From: an uncultured Clostridia bacterium
GTDB taxonomy: Bacteria; Bacillota; Clostridia; TANB77; CAG-508
Reading direction: 5' to 3'
Assembly: GCA_947601495.1 (NCBI GenBank)
Contig: CANQGE010000010.1
Coordinates: forward strand, 1 to 53,038
Length of the DNA stretch: 53,038 nt
The notes under the pieces are model-generated. The model was given only the letters and a program-made list of their open reading frames with translations. It was not told where the DNA came from and did not search any database. Position numbers and translations under genes: made by a program. Below are positions 41,470 through 51,123 of the stretch, one piece after another; position 1 is the first letter of the stretch, and each line of letters starts with the position of its first letter.

Positions 41470-42330
41470 TTAGTTTATCATTCCTAAAACATTTTTAATT
41501 GCAGAGTTTGCATTAGAAGCAGTTCCTGAATTTGATGGTGCTGCTGAACCATGTGTTTGAGCCATTGCTTGAGTATTTATAGGAGCTAATAATATTTTTC
41601 CAGATCCTCTATAAACATTTACTAATCCTTCTCCTGATAAACCAGAACCTATTAAAGATTTTGTAGATTTTTCTACTGAAAAGTTTAATGTTCCAGACCA
41701 TGCTACTGCAAAATTTCCATCTATTCTCATTACATCATTTTCTAATGTAATTTCTATTAATTCTTCTCTTGGAACACAGCTCTCTAAAGCAACAATTCCA
41801 TTTCCAGATAGTTTTAAATTGAATAAACCTTCACCACCAAAAACTGCTGATGACAAATTAGAACGTGCTACAACTTCTTGATTTATTGTAGATTCACATG
41901 CTAAAAACATTCCATCATCTAAAACAATTCCATCTGGCCATTCTGCCATATCTTCTAATAGAATATGTCTATATGTAGGTTCTAGCATTAAAAGACCTTT
42001 ACCTTTATATTTAGGTTTAACAGCAGATTCTTTTGTTACAGCTCCTTTTATAGCTTTTCCTAAAAAATCTCCAACACCTTTTACATCACTGCTTATTTCT
42101 ACATTTCCTAATGTCCATTGCATTGCACCTGCACTAACTGTATATTCATTATCATTTACTTCAATTAATACTTGTCTTTTTCTAACATTCATTTTATTAG
42201 AAAAATATGCATTTATAGAAGAATATGGTGTAACACTTAGGTCATTAACATATTCAATTATTCGCATTCCTTCTTTTTTGTCAAGTGTTTTTACATTTTC
42301 ATTTTTTAATAAATTTTTAATTTTATACAT
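41470..42330 (-). CDS. AIM24-family protein
   Basis: AIM24/TIGR00266-type beta-sandwich protein of unknown biochemical role. The domain (about residues 25-245) shows VNDLSVTPYSSINAYFS, a GxG-rich pattern (GVGDFLGKAIKGA, GKGLLMLEP, GGEGLFNLKLSGNGIVAL) and GEGLVNVYRGSGKILLAP, which repeat a short beta/glycine pattern as in the family. The C-terminal ~40 residues are Ala/Ser/Thr/Asn-rich, probably disordered. 286 aa, no membrane segment. AAGGAGG precedes the ATG. It follows the TM2 gene by 69 nt on the same strand and ends at a strong terminator. Confidence 0.85.
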   Translation of the reverse strand: MYKIKNLLKNENVKTLDKKEGMRIIEYVNDLSVTPYSSINAYFSNKMNVRKRQVLIEVNDNEYTVSAGAMQWTLGNVEISSDVKGVGDFLGKAIKGAVTKESAVKPKYKGKGLLMLEPTYRHILLEDMAEWPDGIVLDDGMFLACESTINQEVVARSNLSSAVFGGEGLFNLKLSGNGIVALESCVPREELIEITLENDVMRIDGNFAVAWSGTLNFSVEKSTKSLIGSGLSGEGLVNVYRGSGKILLAPINTQAMAQTHGSAAPSNSGTASNANSAIKNVLGMIN

Positions 42331-42399
42331 TTTTTCCTCCTTAGTATATCAATAATTATAAAACTCTGTAATACTAAATAGAGCTTTATATGTTTTTTT

Positions 42400-42699
42400 C
42401 TATTGTCTATATAAATCATCTGATGACATTAATTTTCCATAGCAGTCTTTAAATTGTCCAAGTGCTATAACAGCAAAATCATTTACTACTAATGCTAGCA
42501 TTGTTATTAAGCACATTTGTCCTACTGGTGCACAAATTAATAATAACAATATTGATACTATAGTTCCATATAAGAATAAAAATCCTGAACCTAATTTTCC
42601 AGCATATAAACGATGTACTCCAAAAAATCCTAAAAACCAGCATAGCATTAATGCTGTGAATCTGTTTTTAGTACTTACATTATTTTCTTCATCATTCAT
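42400..42699 (-). CDS. TM2 domain protein
   Basis: Small membrane protein (99 aa) with the TM2 domain: a charged N-terminus, then a first helix around LMLCWFLGFFGVHRLYAGKL (the GxFGxHRFY-type TM2 signature), GSGFLFLYG, and a second/third helical stretch IVSILLLLICAP...ITMLALVVNDFAVIAL. The function of bacterial TM2 proteins is unknown. AAGGAG lies 12 bases before the ATG. It precedes the AIM24-family gene and probably shares its transcript. Confidence 0.88.
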   Translation of the reverse strand: MNDEENNVSTKNRFTALMLCWFLGFFGVHRLYAGKLGSGFLFLYGTIVSILLLLICAPVGQMCLITMLALVVNDFAVIALGQFKDCYGKLMSSDDLYRQ

Positions 42700-42808
42700 C
42701 TTCTTTTGTTTCTCCTTTTAATAAATACAATTATCTAATATAATATTAATATTAAATAAGTTTTATTGTCAATAGAAATTCTAAAATGTTACTAAAATGA
42801 AAAATACA

Positions 42809-42834
42809 AAAAAGATGGCGTTTTGCCATCTTTC
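42809..42834 (-). terminator. Terminator of the M23 gene
   Basis: AAAGATGGC and GCCATCTTT form a 9-bp stem with a 4-nt loop, followed on the minus strand by TTTTGTATTTTTC. Confidence 0.9.
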
Positions 42835-42837
42835 TTT

Positions 42838-43929
42838 TTAATATAAATAATTTTGTGGATTAACTGGTGTTCCGTTAATTCTTATTTCTAAATGTAAGTG
42901 TGGACCAGTTGAATTTCCTGTTGAACCAACAGCACCGATTGTTGTAGTTGAATCTACTGATTGACCAGCGGTTACATAGATTGCACTACAATGTGCATAA
43001 TAAGACTCAATGCCATTGCCATGATTAACTATTATTAAATTTCCATAAGAACCTTTATAACCAGCATATGTTACTGTTCCTTGTGAAATAGTTCTTATTC
43101 CTGTTCCATTAGAAGTTGATATGTCTAATCCAGTGTGTGCTGTTGACCTTGATCCACTTCTAGAACCAAATCTTGAACTAACAGAACCATTTACAGGTGT
43201 GCAAAGTGGCATACCACTTAAGTTTCCAGTAGCAGGAGTTTGTGCTGTTGTTGCTATGCTTTTAGATATACTAAATTTTGCTTTTTGTGCTTCCATAGCA
43301 GCTTTTGCAATTCTTATTTCTTCTGCTTTTTTGTTTTCATATTCTGTAACTTTATTAGTTTTTAAATCATTTAATATAGTTTTTGCTTCATCTAATGAAT
43401 TTACTTTATATTCTGTTGAATAAACATCAGCTATTCCTAATTTTAAGTCGACGTTTTCATTCAAATTCTCTTTTATTTGGTTTATTATGTTTTCAGCCTC
43501 TTCTTGAGTTGAAACAACTGCTTTTTGCTCTCCATCTGAAGTTATAGCATAAGTTTTATATGTTGTTGTTGTCAAGTCCTTTATTGCTAACATAACCTTT
43601 TTTTCTTCAAATTCTTTATCCCTATTTACTAATTGTAATTCATACTCTGGTAATTCTTTTATTTCTCTAAAGGCTATATTTCCAGTAGTATCATTAATAT
43701 ATTTGTCTATTTTTGCTTTTATAATTTCCTCATTATATACAAAGCCAATTGTCTCACCTGATATTGTGACTTTATATGCAGGTTTGTATTTTATACATAC
43801 CATAGTTATAATTATGGCAGAACCAATTGTGACAAGTTTTAGGGTTTTGAAAGTTTCTTTTGTGTAATATTTAACCCAATTTATTAAAATAAAATTCACT
43901 CTCCTTTTCTGCTTAAAAAAAATCGTCAC
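42838..43929 (-). CDS. Membrane-anchored M23 peptidase, start codon uncertain
   Basis: Predicted peptidoglycan endopeptidase. An N-terminal membrane helix (about residues 33-47, LVTIGSAIIITMVCI) is followed by a ~170-residue mixed region and then an M23 domain with AHTGLDI (zinc His and Asp), SYYAHC and GPHLHLEIRI (HxH), all intact. The frame opens at GTG 43929, which is only ~2 nt from the start point expected from the promoter at 43938-43966, so it is unlikely. A good AAGGAGA site lies just before GTG 43899, but that is only one base away. The next in-frame codon with ideal spacing is ATT at 43890, which would be a rare AUU start. Which codon is used cannot be settled by reading. Its M23 domain resembles that of the M56-M23 fusion. 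It ends at a terminator. Confidence 0.9.
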   Translation of the reverse strand: MTIFFKQKRRVNFILINWVKYYTKETFKTLKLVTIGSAIIITMVCIKYKPAYKVTISGETIGFVYNEEIIKAKIDKYINDTTGNIAFREIKELPEYELQLVNRDKEFEEKKVMLAIKDLTTTTYKTYAITSDGEQKAVVSTQEEAENIINQIKENLNENVDLKLGIADVYSTEYKVNSLDEAKTILNDLKTNKVTEYENKKAEEIRIAKAAMEAQKAKFSISKSIATTAQTPATGNLSGMPLCTPVNGSVSSRFGSRSGSRSTAHTGLDISTSNGTGIRTISQGTVTYAGYKGSYGNLIIVNHGNGIESYYAHCSAIYVTAGQSVDSTTTIGAVGSTGNSTGPHLHLEIRINGTPVNPQNYLY

Positions 43930-43937
43930 TAAAAAAT

Positions 43938-43966
43938 ATTATACTATAAACTTAAGGTCTTTTCAA
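43938..43966 (-). promoter_or_regulatory. Promoter of the M23 gene
   Basis: TTGAAA (43961-43966), 17 bp, TATAAT (43938-43943) on the minus strand. Transcription should start near 43931. Confidence 0.75.
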
Positions 43967-44170
43967 GCAAAGTAATTTCAGATTAACCAATTTTAACCAC
44001 TTTTAATCAAAACTATCTTTTTAAAGTTTTCAAAAATAATAACTTTGCTTTACTATTCTCTTTTTTTCTCTTTTTTTCTTCATTTTACTATGTAACTTGT
44101 TTTTAGTATTTTTGTATCAAAGTGGGTATAAAACATTATTTTTACATATTTTTTTAATAGTGATTCCCAA
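43967..44170. other. Intergenic stretch between the M23 gene and smc
   Basis: T-rich sequence with pyrimidine runs and no ORF with a ribosome binding site. AAGCAAAG and CTTTGCTT occur ~80 bp apart, but the loop is too long to be meaningful. Confidence 0.5.
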
Positions 44171-44172
44171 AA

Positions 44173-44208
44173 AATAAGTGGAAATTTTAAAAAATATTTC
44201 CACTTATT
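44173..44208 (-). terminator. Terminator of smc
   Basis: AATAAGTGGAAAT and ATTTCCACTTATT form a 13-bp stem, followed on the minus strand by TTTTTTGGG. Confidence 0.8.
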
Positions 44209-44233
44209 TTTCATAATATTTAATTTTTTATAA

Positions 44234-47200
44234 CTATTTTAATTTCATTGATAGTAGCTTGCTTATACCTTTTTCTTCCATTGTAATACCATATACAGTG
44301 TCTGCTACTTCCATAGTTCCTTTTCTATGTGTAATTACTAAAAATTGGGACTCTACTGCAAATTTTTTCAAATATTCTGCAAATCTATAAACATTAACAT
44401 CATCTAGAGCTGCTTCAATTTCATCTAATACACAAAATGGTGCTGGGTTTATTTTTAGTATTGCAAACAATAATGCAATAGCAGTAAAAGCTCTTTCTCC
44501 TCCTGATAACAACATCATGTTTTGAAGTTTCTTTCCTGGTGGTTGAACAGCAATTTCTATTCCACATTCTAATATGTTATTCTCATCAGAAAGAATTAGC
44601 TCTGCCTTTCCTCCACCAAATAATTCTGAAAATACTTCTCCAAAGTTTTTATTAATTATTTTGAATTGTTCTGCAAATTGCTTTTTCATTGTTTCTGTCA
44701 TTTCGTTTATAACTTTTTTAAGCTTACTACTTGAGTCTTCTAAATCTAGTCTTTGTTCGCTCATAAAATCATATCTTTCTTTAAGCTCTTGGTATTCTTT
44801 TATTGAGTCAACATTTATACTTCCTAAATCCTTTATGTCATTTCTTAAAGAATTTACCTTTTTCTGCACTTCTGAAGGATTTTCTGTTTTCTTAATATCA
44901 CCAACATTATTTGGTGTTAGTTCATATTCATCCCACATTTTATTAATAATTTGATTTAGTTCAAGTTCTATTTTTGATTTCTTTAAATCTAGTTTAGAAA
45001 TATGTACTTTGATGTCTTCTAGTTTTGAATTTTGATCTTCTATGTTTTTTTCTATTTCTAATAGTCTTTCGCTATTTTTAGTTCTGTCTTCTTTTAATTT
45101 TTGAACTTTTTCACTGCTTCCTAAAATATCTTTTTCTAGTTCTTCTATTTTTAATGTTATTTCTTGTATTTTTTCTTCTAGTTTTGCATTTTCTTCTAAG
45201 CTTTTTTCTCTTAACGCTTTTTTATTATTTATACTTGTCAAGTTATTTTGAATATCTAAATTTATTCTATCTACCATTTCATTTATTGATGTTTCACTTT
45301 CATCAAAAGAAGAAACTGATATTCTTAAATTTGTTATGTCAAAGTTTAAATCGTCAATATATTTTTGATTATCTTTATTTAAGTTAGTAAATTCTTCAAT
45401 TACTTTTCCAAGCTCTAAGTTTTCTTGTTCAATTTTTTGAAGTTCAATCTGCTCTTCACTTTGTCTTGACAAATTCTCTTCTTTTTCTACTTTTAATTTT
45501 TCTAAATCTTCTCTTAGTTTTGAAAGTTTAGCATCATATTTCAATATTTCAAGTTCTAAATTGTCTATTTTTTGCTTTTCTGTTGCATAAACTATTTCTA
45601 GTTCTTGAACTTCTTTTTGCTTTTCTTCAAATTTATTTACTATATCTGAAATACTATTTTCATAATCTTGTTTTTCTTGCTCTGCTTTTTCTATTTTAGA
45701 TTTAATCTCTTTTAGTTCTTTTTCTAATTGTTTAATTTCTTTCCCTCTACCTAAAATACTAACTGTTTTTGTTGCTACTGAACCACCACTAATGCTTCCA
45801 GAAGGATTTATTACATCACCTTTTAAAGTAACTATTTTAAATTTGTATCCATTTTGCTTTGCAAGTTTTATACTGCTATCGATGTCTTCTACAACAACTG
45901 TTTTTCCTAATAAATTTAAAATTATTCCTTCATATTTTTTATCACATTTTACTAAATCAGAAGCGATTCCAATTACTCCATTTATTCCTCTAGTATTAAT
46001 GCCAGAAATTTTTTGTCCTTTAACAGATGTTATTGGTAAAAATGATGCTCTTCCTAAATTATTATCTCTTAAATAATTTACTAATTTTTTTGCATCTTCT
46101 TCAGTTTCTGTAACTATATTTTGAATTGTTCCTGCTAAAGTCATTTCTATTGCTGTTTCATACTCTTTATCTACTTGAATTAAATTTGCAAGTACTCCAT
46201 GAACACCTCTTGACAAAGAAGAATTTCTTTCTACTGCTTCTAATAATGATTTTACACTTCTAGTGTAGCCTTCTTTTTCTCTTTCAGTTTCTTGCAAAAA
46301 TTTATATCTTGATTCTTTTATTCTATACTCAGATTGATAACTATTTATTCTAACTTCAAATTCTTTAATTTTTTCAGAACTTTTTTCCTTTTCTGACTTC
46401 ATTTCTTCTAGTTGTTTTGATAAAGTATTTCTATTTTTTTCTACTTCGTAAAAACTTCTAGATTTTTCTTCTTTAGTTGTTCTAGAATTATCTAAATCTG
46501 ATATTGTCTCTTGAATTTCATTTTTTAGAGAAGTTTCTCTTTTTTCTAAATTTTCAAAATTTGCTTTTTCAGTATTTGTTTGTGCTATAATTTCATATTT
46601 TTTATCTACATTTGTTTGTACAATTTGCTTTTTGCCTTCTATTTCTATTTCTTTATCTGATAGTGTTTTAGTATATTTTTCAAGTTCTAATTCTTTTTCC
46701 TTTAAATCTGTTTCAAATTTTTCCTTATTTAAATATAAGTTGTTTTTCTTTTCTTGCTTTTTATTTTTCTCATCTTCTAATTCTTGATTTCTTTTTTCAA
46801 GTTCTTCTATTTCAACTGCATATCTTTCAAAGTTTTCTTTATTATTAGAAATTCTTTCAGTTGCTATTCCTATTTCACTGTTGAATTGCTCTTTTCTTTG
46901 ATTTCCTTCTGAGCTTAAATTTTGAGTTTTTTCAATTTCTTCGATTAATTTGTTTATTAATTCTTTTACTGTGTCTCTTTCTGTTTGAATATTAGAAACG
47001 TTTTCTTCTTCTTTTGTTTTTTGTTCTTCAAGCAAATTCATATTATCTAATATTTCTTGTGTTTGAGCTTTATAATTATCTATATTATATAAAAATAGTC
47101 CAACTTCAATATTTTTTAATTCTTCTCTTAAACTTAAAAACTTTTTAGCTTTTTCTGATTGAATTTTAAGTGGTTCTATATTGTTTTCTATTTCTGCTAT

Positions 47201-47782
47201 AATATCATTTATTCTAAGTAGATTTAATTTTGTTTGCTCTAATTTTTTTTCTGATTCCATTTTTCTTGTTCTATATTTTACGATTCCAGCAGCCTCTTCA
47301 AAAATGTGTCGTCTATCTTCTGATTTATTACTTAATATTTCATCAATCTTTCCTTGTCCAATAATAGAATATCCATCTTTTCCTATACCTGTATCCATAA
47401 ATAGTTCTTGCACATCTTTTAATCTACAAGGTGTTTTATTTATAAAATATCCAGATTCACCGGTTCTATATAATCTTCTTGTAACAACAACTTCAGTATA
47501 TTCAATTGGTAATTTTGAATCAGAATTGTCTATTACTAAAGATGCTTCTGCATAGCCTAATGGTTTTCTATTTTGTGTTCCTGAAAAAATAATATCTTCT
47601 GATTTTGCTCCTCTTAAAGATTTTAAACTTTGCTCTCCTAATATCCATCTAATACAATCTGATATATTACTTTTTCCAGAACCATTTGGTCCGATTACTG
47701 TTGTTATTCCTGGCATAAAATCTAAAACTGTTTTGTCAGCAAAAGACTTAAATCCATACATTTCTAATCTTTTTAAGTGCAT
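44234..47782 (-). CDS. smc: Chromosome segregation protein SMC
   Basis: Core of bacterial condensin; with ScpA and ScpB it organises and separates the chromosome. The N-terminal half-head has HLKRLEMYGFKSFADKT and Walker A GPNGSGKSN (about residue 32). Long coiled coils (about 170-500 and 670-1000, with heptad Glu/Lys/Leu patterns) flank a hinge (about 515-665; GVHGVLANLI, GRASFLPI, SGGSVATKT). The C-terminal half-head has the signature LLSGGERAFTA and Walker B PFCVLDEIEAALDD. 1182 aa, standard. It is a single gene with its own promoter (47816-47844) and terminator. scpB lies 2.6 kb away on the same strand. Confidence 0.97.
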   Translation of the reverse strand: MHLKRLEMYGFKSFADKTVLDFMPGITTVIGPNGSGKSNISDCIRWILGEQSLKSLRGAKSEDIIFSGTQNRKPLGYAEASLVIDNSDSKLPIEYTEVVVTRRLYRTGESGYFINKTPCRLKDVQELFMDTGIGKDGYSIIGQGKIDEILSNKSEDRRHIFEEAAGIVKYRTRKMESEKKLEQTKLNLLRINDIIAEIENNIEPLKIQSEKAKKFLSLREELKNIEVGLFLYNIDNYKAQTQEILDNMNLLEEQKTKEEENVSNIQTERDTVKELINKLIEEIEKTQNLSSEGNQRKEQFNSEIGIATERISNNKENFERYAVEIEELEKRNQELEDEKNKKQEKKNNLYLNKEKFETDLKEKELELEKYTKTLSDKEIEIEGKKQIVQTNVDKKYEIIAQTNTEKANFENLEKRETSLKNEIQETISDLDNSRTTKEEKSRSFYEVEKNRNTLSKQLEEMKSEKEKSSEKIKEFEVRINSYQSEYRIKESRYKFLQETEREKEGYTRSVKSLLEAVERNSSLSRGVHGVLANLIQVDKEYETAIEMTLAGTIQNIVTETEEDAKKLVNYLRDNNLGRASFLPITSVKGQKISGINTRGINGVIGIASDLVKCDKKYEGIILNLLGKTVVVEDIDSSIKLAKQNGYKFKIVTLKGDVINPSGSISGGSVATKTVSILGRGKEIKQLEKELKEIKSKIEKAEQEKQDYENSISDIVNKFEEKQKEVQELEIVYATEKQKIDNLELEILKYDAKLSKLREDLEKLKVEKEENLSRQSEEQIELQKIEQENLELGKVIEEFTNLNKDNQKYIDDLNFDITNLRISVSSFDESETSINEMVDRINLDIQNNLTSINNKKALREKSLEENAKLEEKIQEITLKIEELEKDILGSSEKVQKLKEDRTKNSERLLEIEKNIEDQNSKLEDIKVHISKLDLKKSKIELELNQIINKMWDEYELTPNNVGDIKKTENPSEVQKKVNSLRNDIKDLGSINVDSIKEYQELKERYDFMSEQRLDLEDSSSKLKKVINEMTETMKKQFAEQFKIINKNFGEVFSELFGGGKAELILSDENNILECGIEIAVQPPGKKLQNMMLLSGGERAFTAIALLFAILKINPAPFCVLDEIEAALDDVNVYRFAEYLKKFAVESQFLVITHRKGTMEVADTVYGITMEEKGISKLLSMKLK

Positions 47783-47815
47783 TTTTCTTTCCTCTACTTT
47801 ATTACTTTGAAGATA

Positions 47816-47844
47816 ATCATATTATATAATTTTACTTTTTTCAA
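47816..47844 (-). promoter_or_regulatory. Promoter of smc
   Basis: TTGAAA (47839-47844), 17 bp, TATGAT (47816-47821) on the minus strand. It is back-to-back with the HD-GYP promoter (47863-47891). Confidence 0.65.
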
Positions 47845-47862
47845 GCATTTATTTAAATTCAC

Positions 47863-47891
47863 TTGACCAAAATTTTATTAAGATATAAAAT
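47863..47891 (+). promoter_or_regulatory. Promoter of the HD-GYP gene
   Basis: TTGACC (47863-47868), 17 bp, TAAAAT (47886-47891), 38 bp before the ATG. Confidence 0.75.
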
Positions 47892-47928
47892 TAGTTATAT
47901 AGTTATTTATACAAAAGAGGAGTATTAA

Positions 47929-48870
47929 ATGAAAGAAACTTTTGATTTTTATAATAGCACTTCTATAAAGTCTTATAACTTAGATGAAAAAATACGTTAT
48001 CAATTAAAAATGTTAGATGGACTTGACAATTTTACTAGAAAACATAGTGAAAATGTTGCTAATATTTCTTGTAGACTTTGTGAAAAGCTTGGCTTAGATA
48101 AAACTTTTACAATTTATTGCACAACTTGTGCATATATACACGATATTGGAAAAATGTTTATTCCGCCATCTGTTTTGCAAAAACCTAGTAGACTTACTGA
48201 TGAAGAGTTTGAAATTATGAAAACACATACAACAATTGGTTATAAAATGTGTATGAATGATTTAAAACTTCGTCCTTATTCTGAAGGTCCTTATTATCAT
48301 CATGAATCTTTAAATGGTTCTGGATATCCAAATGGAATCACTGGAGATAAAATTCCTTATGCTTCCAAAATAATAAGAGTAGCTGATGAGTTTGAAGCAA
48401 TAACTGCAAAACGTCAATATAAAAGCCACATTGGTATTGTTGATGCTTTAAACATTTTAATTGAAGATGCAAGACCACCTAAAGTAAAAAATGCATCTGA
48501 TGTTGTTCAAAATTATAAAACTGGAAATGTTGGAAAAATAGATAAAAAAATATTAAAAACACTTTTCAAAGTTATAATTGAAGATACAGAGTATGAAATT
48601 GTTGCAAGAACAGACTATGTAAACTTTTTAAAAGACGAAATTAAAAGAATTGAAAGTGCTCAAAAGTATTATAATAAAATGGTTGCACAAAAAAATCCAG
48701 AAAAACGTGAATACTTTAAAGAAGAAGTTAACTGTTTCTTACATCCAAATGAAGATGCAGAAAAAATTCCTCAAATGCTAGAAGAATTTAAAGCAGCTTA
48801 TAAGGCAAGAGAAGAACATATTACAAAACTATATGATGAAATAAAGCAAATTAAAAAATTAAAAATATAA
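47929..48870 (+). CDS. HD-GYP domain protein (putative cyclic-di-GMP phosphodiesterase)
   Basis: HD-GYP proteins hydrolyse cyclic di-GMP (some cGAMP). The metal residues are present: H39 in RKHSENV, H71-D72 in HDIGK, the second pair HHESLNGSGYP (H124-P134, the HHExxxGxGYP signature) and D153 in RVADEFEA. No receiver or sensor domain precedes the HD-GYP domain; the first 27 residues are short. After about residue 200 the protein is helical with coiled-coil character. 313 aa. GAGGAG precedes the ATG. It is a monocistronic plus-strand gene among minus genes, with its own promoter and terminator. What it senses is not visible. Confidence 0.88.
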   Translation: MKETFDFYNSTSIKSYNLDEKIRYQLKMLDGLDNFTRKHSENVANISCRLCEKLGLDKTFTIYCTTCAYIHDIGKMFIPPSVLQKPSRLTDEEFEIMKTHTTIGYKMCMNDLKLRPYSEGPYYHHESLNGSGYPNGITGDKIPYASKIIRVADEFEAITAKRQYKSHIGIVDALNILIEDARPPKVKNASDVVQNYKTGNVGKIDKKILKTLFKVIIEDTEYEIVARTDYVNFLKDEIKRIESAQKYYNKMVAQKNPEKREYFKEEVNCFLHPNEDAEKIPQMLEEFKAAYKAREEHITKLYDEIKQIKKLKI

Positions 48871-48921
48871 GATTTAAAATTTTATTTGAAAACATTAAAT
48901 TTATTTTTTAAGTAAAACAAA

Positions 48922-48947
48922 AACGCGTAATCAATAGATTACGCGTT
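48922..48947. terminator. Bidirectional terminator between the HD-GYP gene and proS
   Basis: AACGCGTAATC and GATTACGCGTT form an 11-bp GC-containing stem with a 4-nt loop, with A runs on the left and T runs on the right, so it serves both convergent genes. Confidence 0.85.
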
Positions 48948-48961
48948 TTAATTTTGATTTA

Positions 48962-50398
48962 TTAATATTGTCTTCCCCAAACTACCATCTTTTCTGCTTT
49001 TTTTCCACAAATTGGGCAAACATCTGCTAAATGTTCTTGTTTAAATGGTATGCATCTAGAGTGTGCTCCTGTAACTTCTTTAATTTTATCTTCGCACTCT
49101 ACATTTCCACACCACATTGTTTTAACATAACCTTGATTTTTCTCTAAGTTTTGGGTTATTTCTTCTAAAGAAAATGCTACTGTTGTTTTTTCAGAAACTA
49201 TTTTTTTACAAGCTTCAAACATATTGTTTTGAATATTTTCTAAAACCTCTCCTAGTTTTTCTTTTAAATTGTTTAATTCTACAGTTTCTTTTTCTCCTGT
49301 GTCACGTCTTACTAAAACTGCAACACCATTTTCTAAATCTCTTGGTCCTATTTCTATTCTAACTGGAACACCTCTCATTTCCCAATCATTAAATTTAAAT
49401 CCAGTTGAATAATTATCTCTATCGTCTAATTTTACTCTAAAATCATTTTTCAATTCTTCAAAAATTTTATTTGTTTTCTCTAAAACGCCTTCTTTATGCA
49501 TAGCAATTGGAACTATAACTGCTTGAATTGGAGCAACTCTTGGTGGTAATTTAAGTCCTCTATTATCTCCATGAGCCATTATAACAGCTCCTAATAATCT
49601 TGTACTTAATCCCCAAGATGTTTGATATGCATATTCTTCTTTTCCTTCTCTATTTTGAAATTTAATTTCAAATGGCTTTGTAAAATTTTGTCCAAAGTAA
49701 TGTGAAGTTCCTGCTTGAAGAGCTCTTCCATCATGCATTAATGTTTCTACTGTATATGTAGCTTCTGCTCCAGCAAATTGTTCTTTTGGAGTTTTTCTTC
49801 CTTTTAAAACAGGTATAGCTAAAAGATTTTCTATGACGTCTGCATAAATATCTAGCATCATCATAGTTCTTTCTTCTGCTTCTTTTGCTGTTTCATGTAT
49901 TGTATGTCCTTCTTGCCATAAAAATTCTCTTGAACGTAAAAATGGTCTTGTTTCTTTTTCCCATCTTACAACACTACACCATTGATTTCCCAAAATTGGT
50001 AAATCTCTCCAAGATTTAATCCATCTAGAATACATTGTTGACATCATAGTTTCTGAAGTTGGTCTTATGCATAATCTTTCTTCTAGTTTCTCTCCACCTC
50101 CAAATGTAACCCAAGCTACTTCTGGAGCAAATCCTTCAACATGATCTTTTTCTTTTTGTAGCATACTTTCTGGAATAAGAAGTGGCATATAAAGATTTGT
50201 TACACCTACTTCTTTAAATTTTTTATCTGTATAATTTTGTATATTTTCCCATATTGCATATCCATAAGGTCTTATTGCTATAAAACCCTTTGTATCTGTA
50301 TAATCTGCAAGTTCTGCTTTTCTTACAACATCTGTGTACCACTGAGCAAAATCTTCTTCAATATTTGTAATTTCTTTAACAAATTCTTCTTTTCCCAT
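48962..50398 (-). CDS. proS: Prolyl-tRNA synthetase, archaeal/eukaryotic type
   Basis: Charges tRNA-Pro. Class II synthetase with motif 2 VVRWEKETRPFLRSREFLWQEGHT and TSWGLSTRLLGAVIMAHGDNRGL (motif 3), split as indicated. There is no bacterial-type INS editing insertion, and the C-terminal domain has zinc-type cysteines (MWCGNVECEDK, CPICGKK) and ends in GRQY, where the terminal Tyr is characteristic of the archaeal/type-3 ProRS. 478 aa. GGAGG precedes the ATG. It lies 26 nt behind scpB and probably forms an operon. This type is scattered in Firmicutes and may need a separate editing protein. Confidence 0.95.
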   Translation of the reverse strand: MGKEEFVKEITNIEEDFAQWYTDVVRKAELADYTDTKGFIAIRPYGYAIWENIQNYTDKKFKEVGVTNLYMPLLIPESMLQKEKDHVEGFAPEVAWVTFGGGEKLEERLCIRPTSETMMSTMYSRWIKSWRDLPILGNQWCSVVRWEKETRPFLRSREFLWQEGHTIHETAKEAEERTMMMLDIYADVIENLLAIPVLKGRKTPKEQFAGAEATYTVETLMHDGRALQAGTSHYFGQNFTKPFEIKFQNREGKEEYAYQTSWGLSTRLLGAVIMAHGDNRGLKLPPRVAPIQAVIVPIAMHKEGVLEKTNKIFEELKNDFRVKLDDRDNYSTGFKFNDWEMRGVPVRIEIGPRDLENGVAVLVRRDTGEKETVELNNLKEKLGEVLENIQNNMFEACKKIVSEKTTVAFSLEEITQNLEKNQGYVKTMWCGNVECEDKIKEVTGAHSRCIPFKQEHLADVCPICGKKAEKMVVWGRQY

Positions 50399-50423
50399 AA
50401 TATTACCTCCAATAAATTAATAA

Positions 50424-51026
50424 TTAGTTTTTATTTTCTTCATTAACTTCTTCCCTTTCGGGCATTGGAGCCTCTATTACATCATCTATAACTATTTGTT
50501 CATTTTCATCTAATTTATATCTTGGCAAATCTGGTAATTCATCTAAACTAGATATTCCAAACATTTTCATAAACTTATTTGTTACTTTATACATAGTAGG
50601 TTTTCCAGGGGCATCTAATTTTCCAGCTTCTTCTATTAAATCATATTCTAATAGTTTATATACTGTGCCATCTGCATTTACTCCACGAATTGCCTCTATT
50701 TGCGCTCTTGTTATTTTAGGATTATATGCAATTATTGACAAAGTTTCCAAAGCAGCATTAGAAATGTTTGGTTTTGCTCTATTATCAAATAATGGATAAA
50801 TATATTCATAGTATTCTTTTTTTGTGCATAGTTGATAACAGTCATTTACTTTTATTATTTCAATACCACTATTTCTTGCTTCATAATCAGCTTTCATTTT
50901 TAAAATAATTTTGTCAATATCTTCTGCTCCAATTTCTAATGCATTCATTATTTCTTTTGAGCTTACTTCTCTTCCAGCTGAAAAAAGCATTGCTTCAATT
51001 ATTGATTCTTCCTTACTAAATGCCAT
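50424..51026 (-). CDS. scpB: Segregation and condensation protein B
   Basis: Winged-helix partner of ScpA/SMC in condensin. SKEESIIEAMLFSAGREVSSKEI, then LETLSIIAYNPKITRAQIEAIRGVNADG (split; family core) and the second wing GRPTMYKVT-like LDAPGKPTMYKVTNKFMK. The acidic C-terminal tail (EEVNEENKN) is common. 200 aa. AAAGGAG precedes the ATG. scpA is not in the window, so the scpA-scpB pair is broken here; the neighbour downstream is proS. Confidence 0.93.
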   Translation of the reverse strand: MAFSKEESIIEAMLFSAGREVSSKEIMNALEIGAEDIDKIILKMKADYEARNSGIEIIKVNDCYQLCTKKEYYEYIYPLFDNRAKPNISNAALETLSIIAYNPKITRAQIEAIRGVNADGTVYKLLEYDLIEEAGKLDAPGKPTMYKVTNKFMKMFGISSLDELPDLPRYKLDENEQIVIDDVIEAPMPEREEVNEENKN

Positions 51027-51123
51027 AATCCTTCTCCTTTCACAGTATTTATATATTATTACATAAAAAGTCTAAAATGTCAAACAATGTAAGTGTTTTA
51101 AAGTATTTTTGTAATTCAAATAT

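Noticed and set aside
43980-44130. Inverted repeat AAGCAAAG/CTTTGCTT in the M23-smc gap
   Set aside because: Arms of eight bases about 80 bp apart in low-complexity AT-rich DNA are expected by chance.
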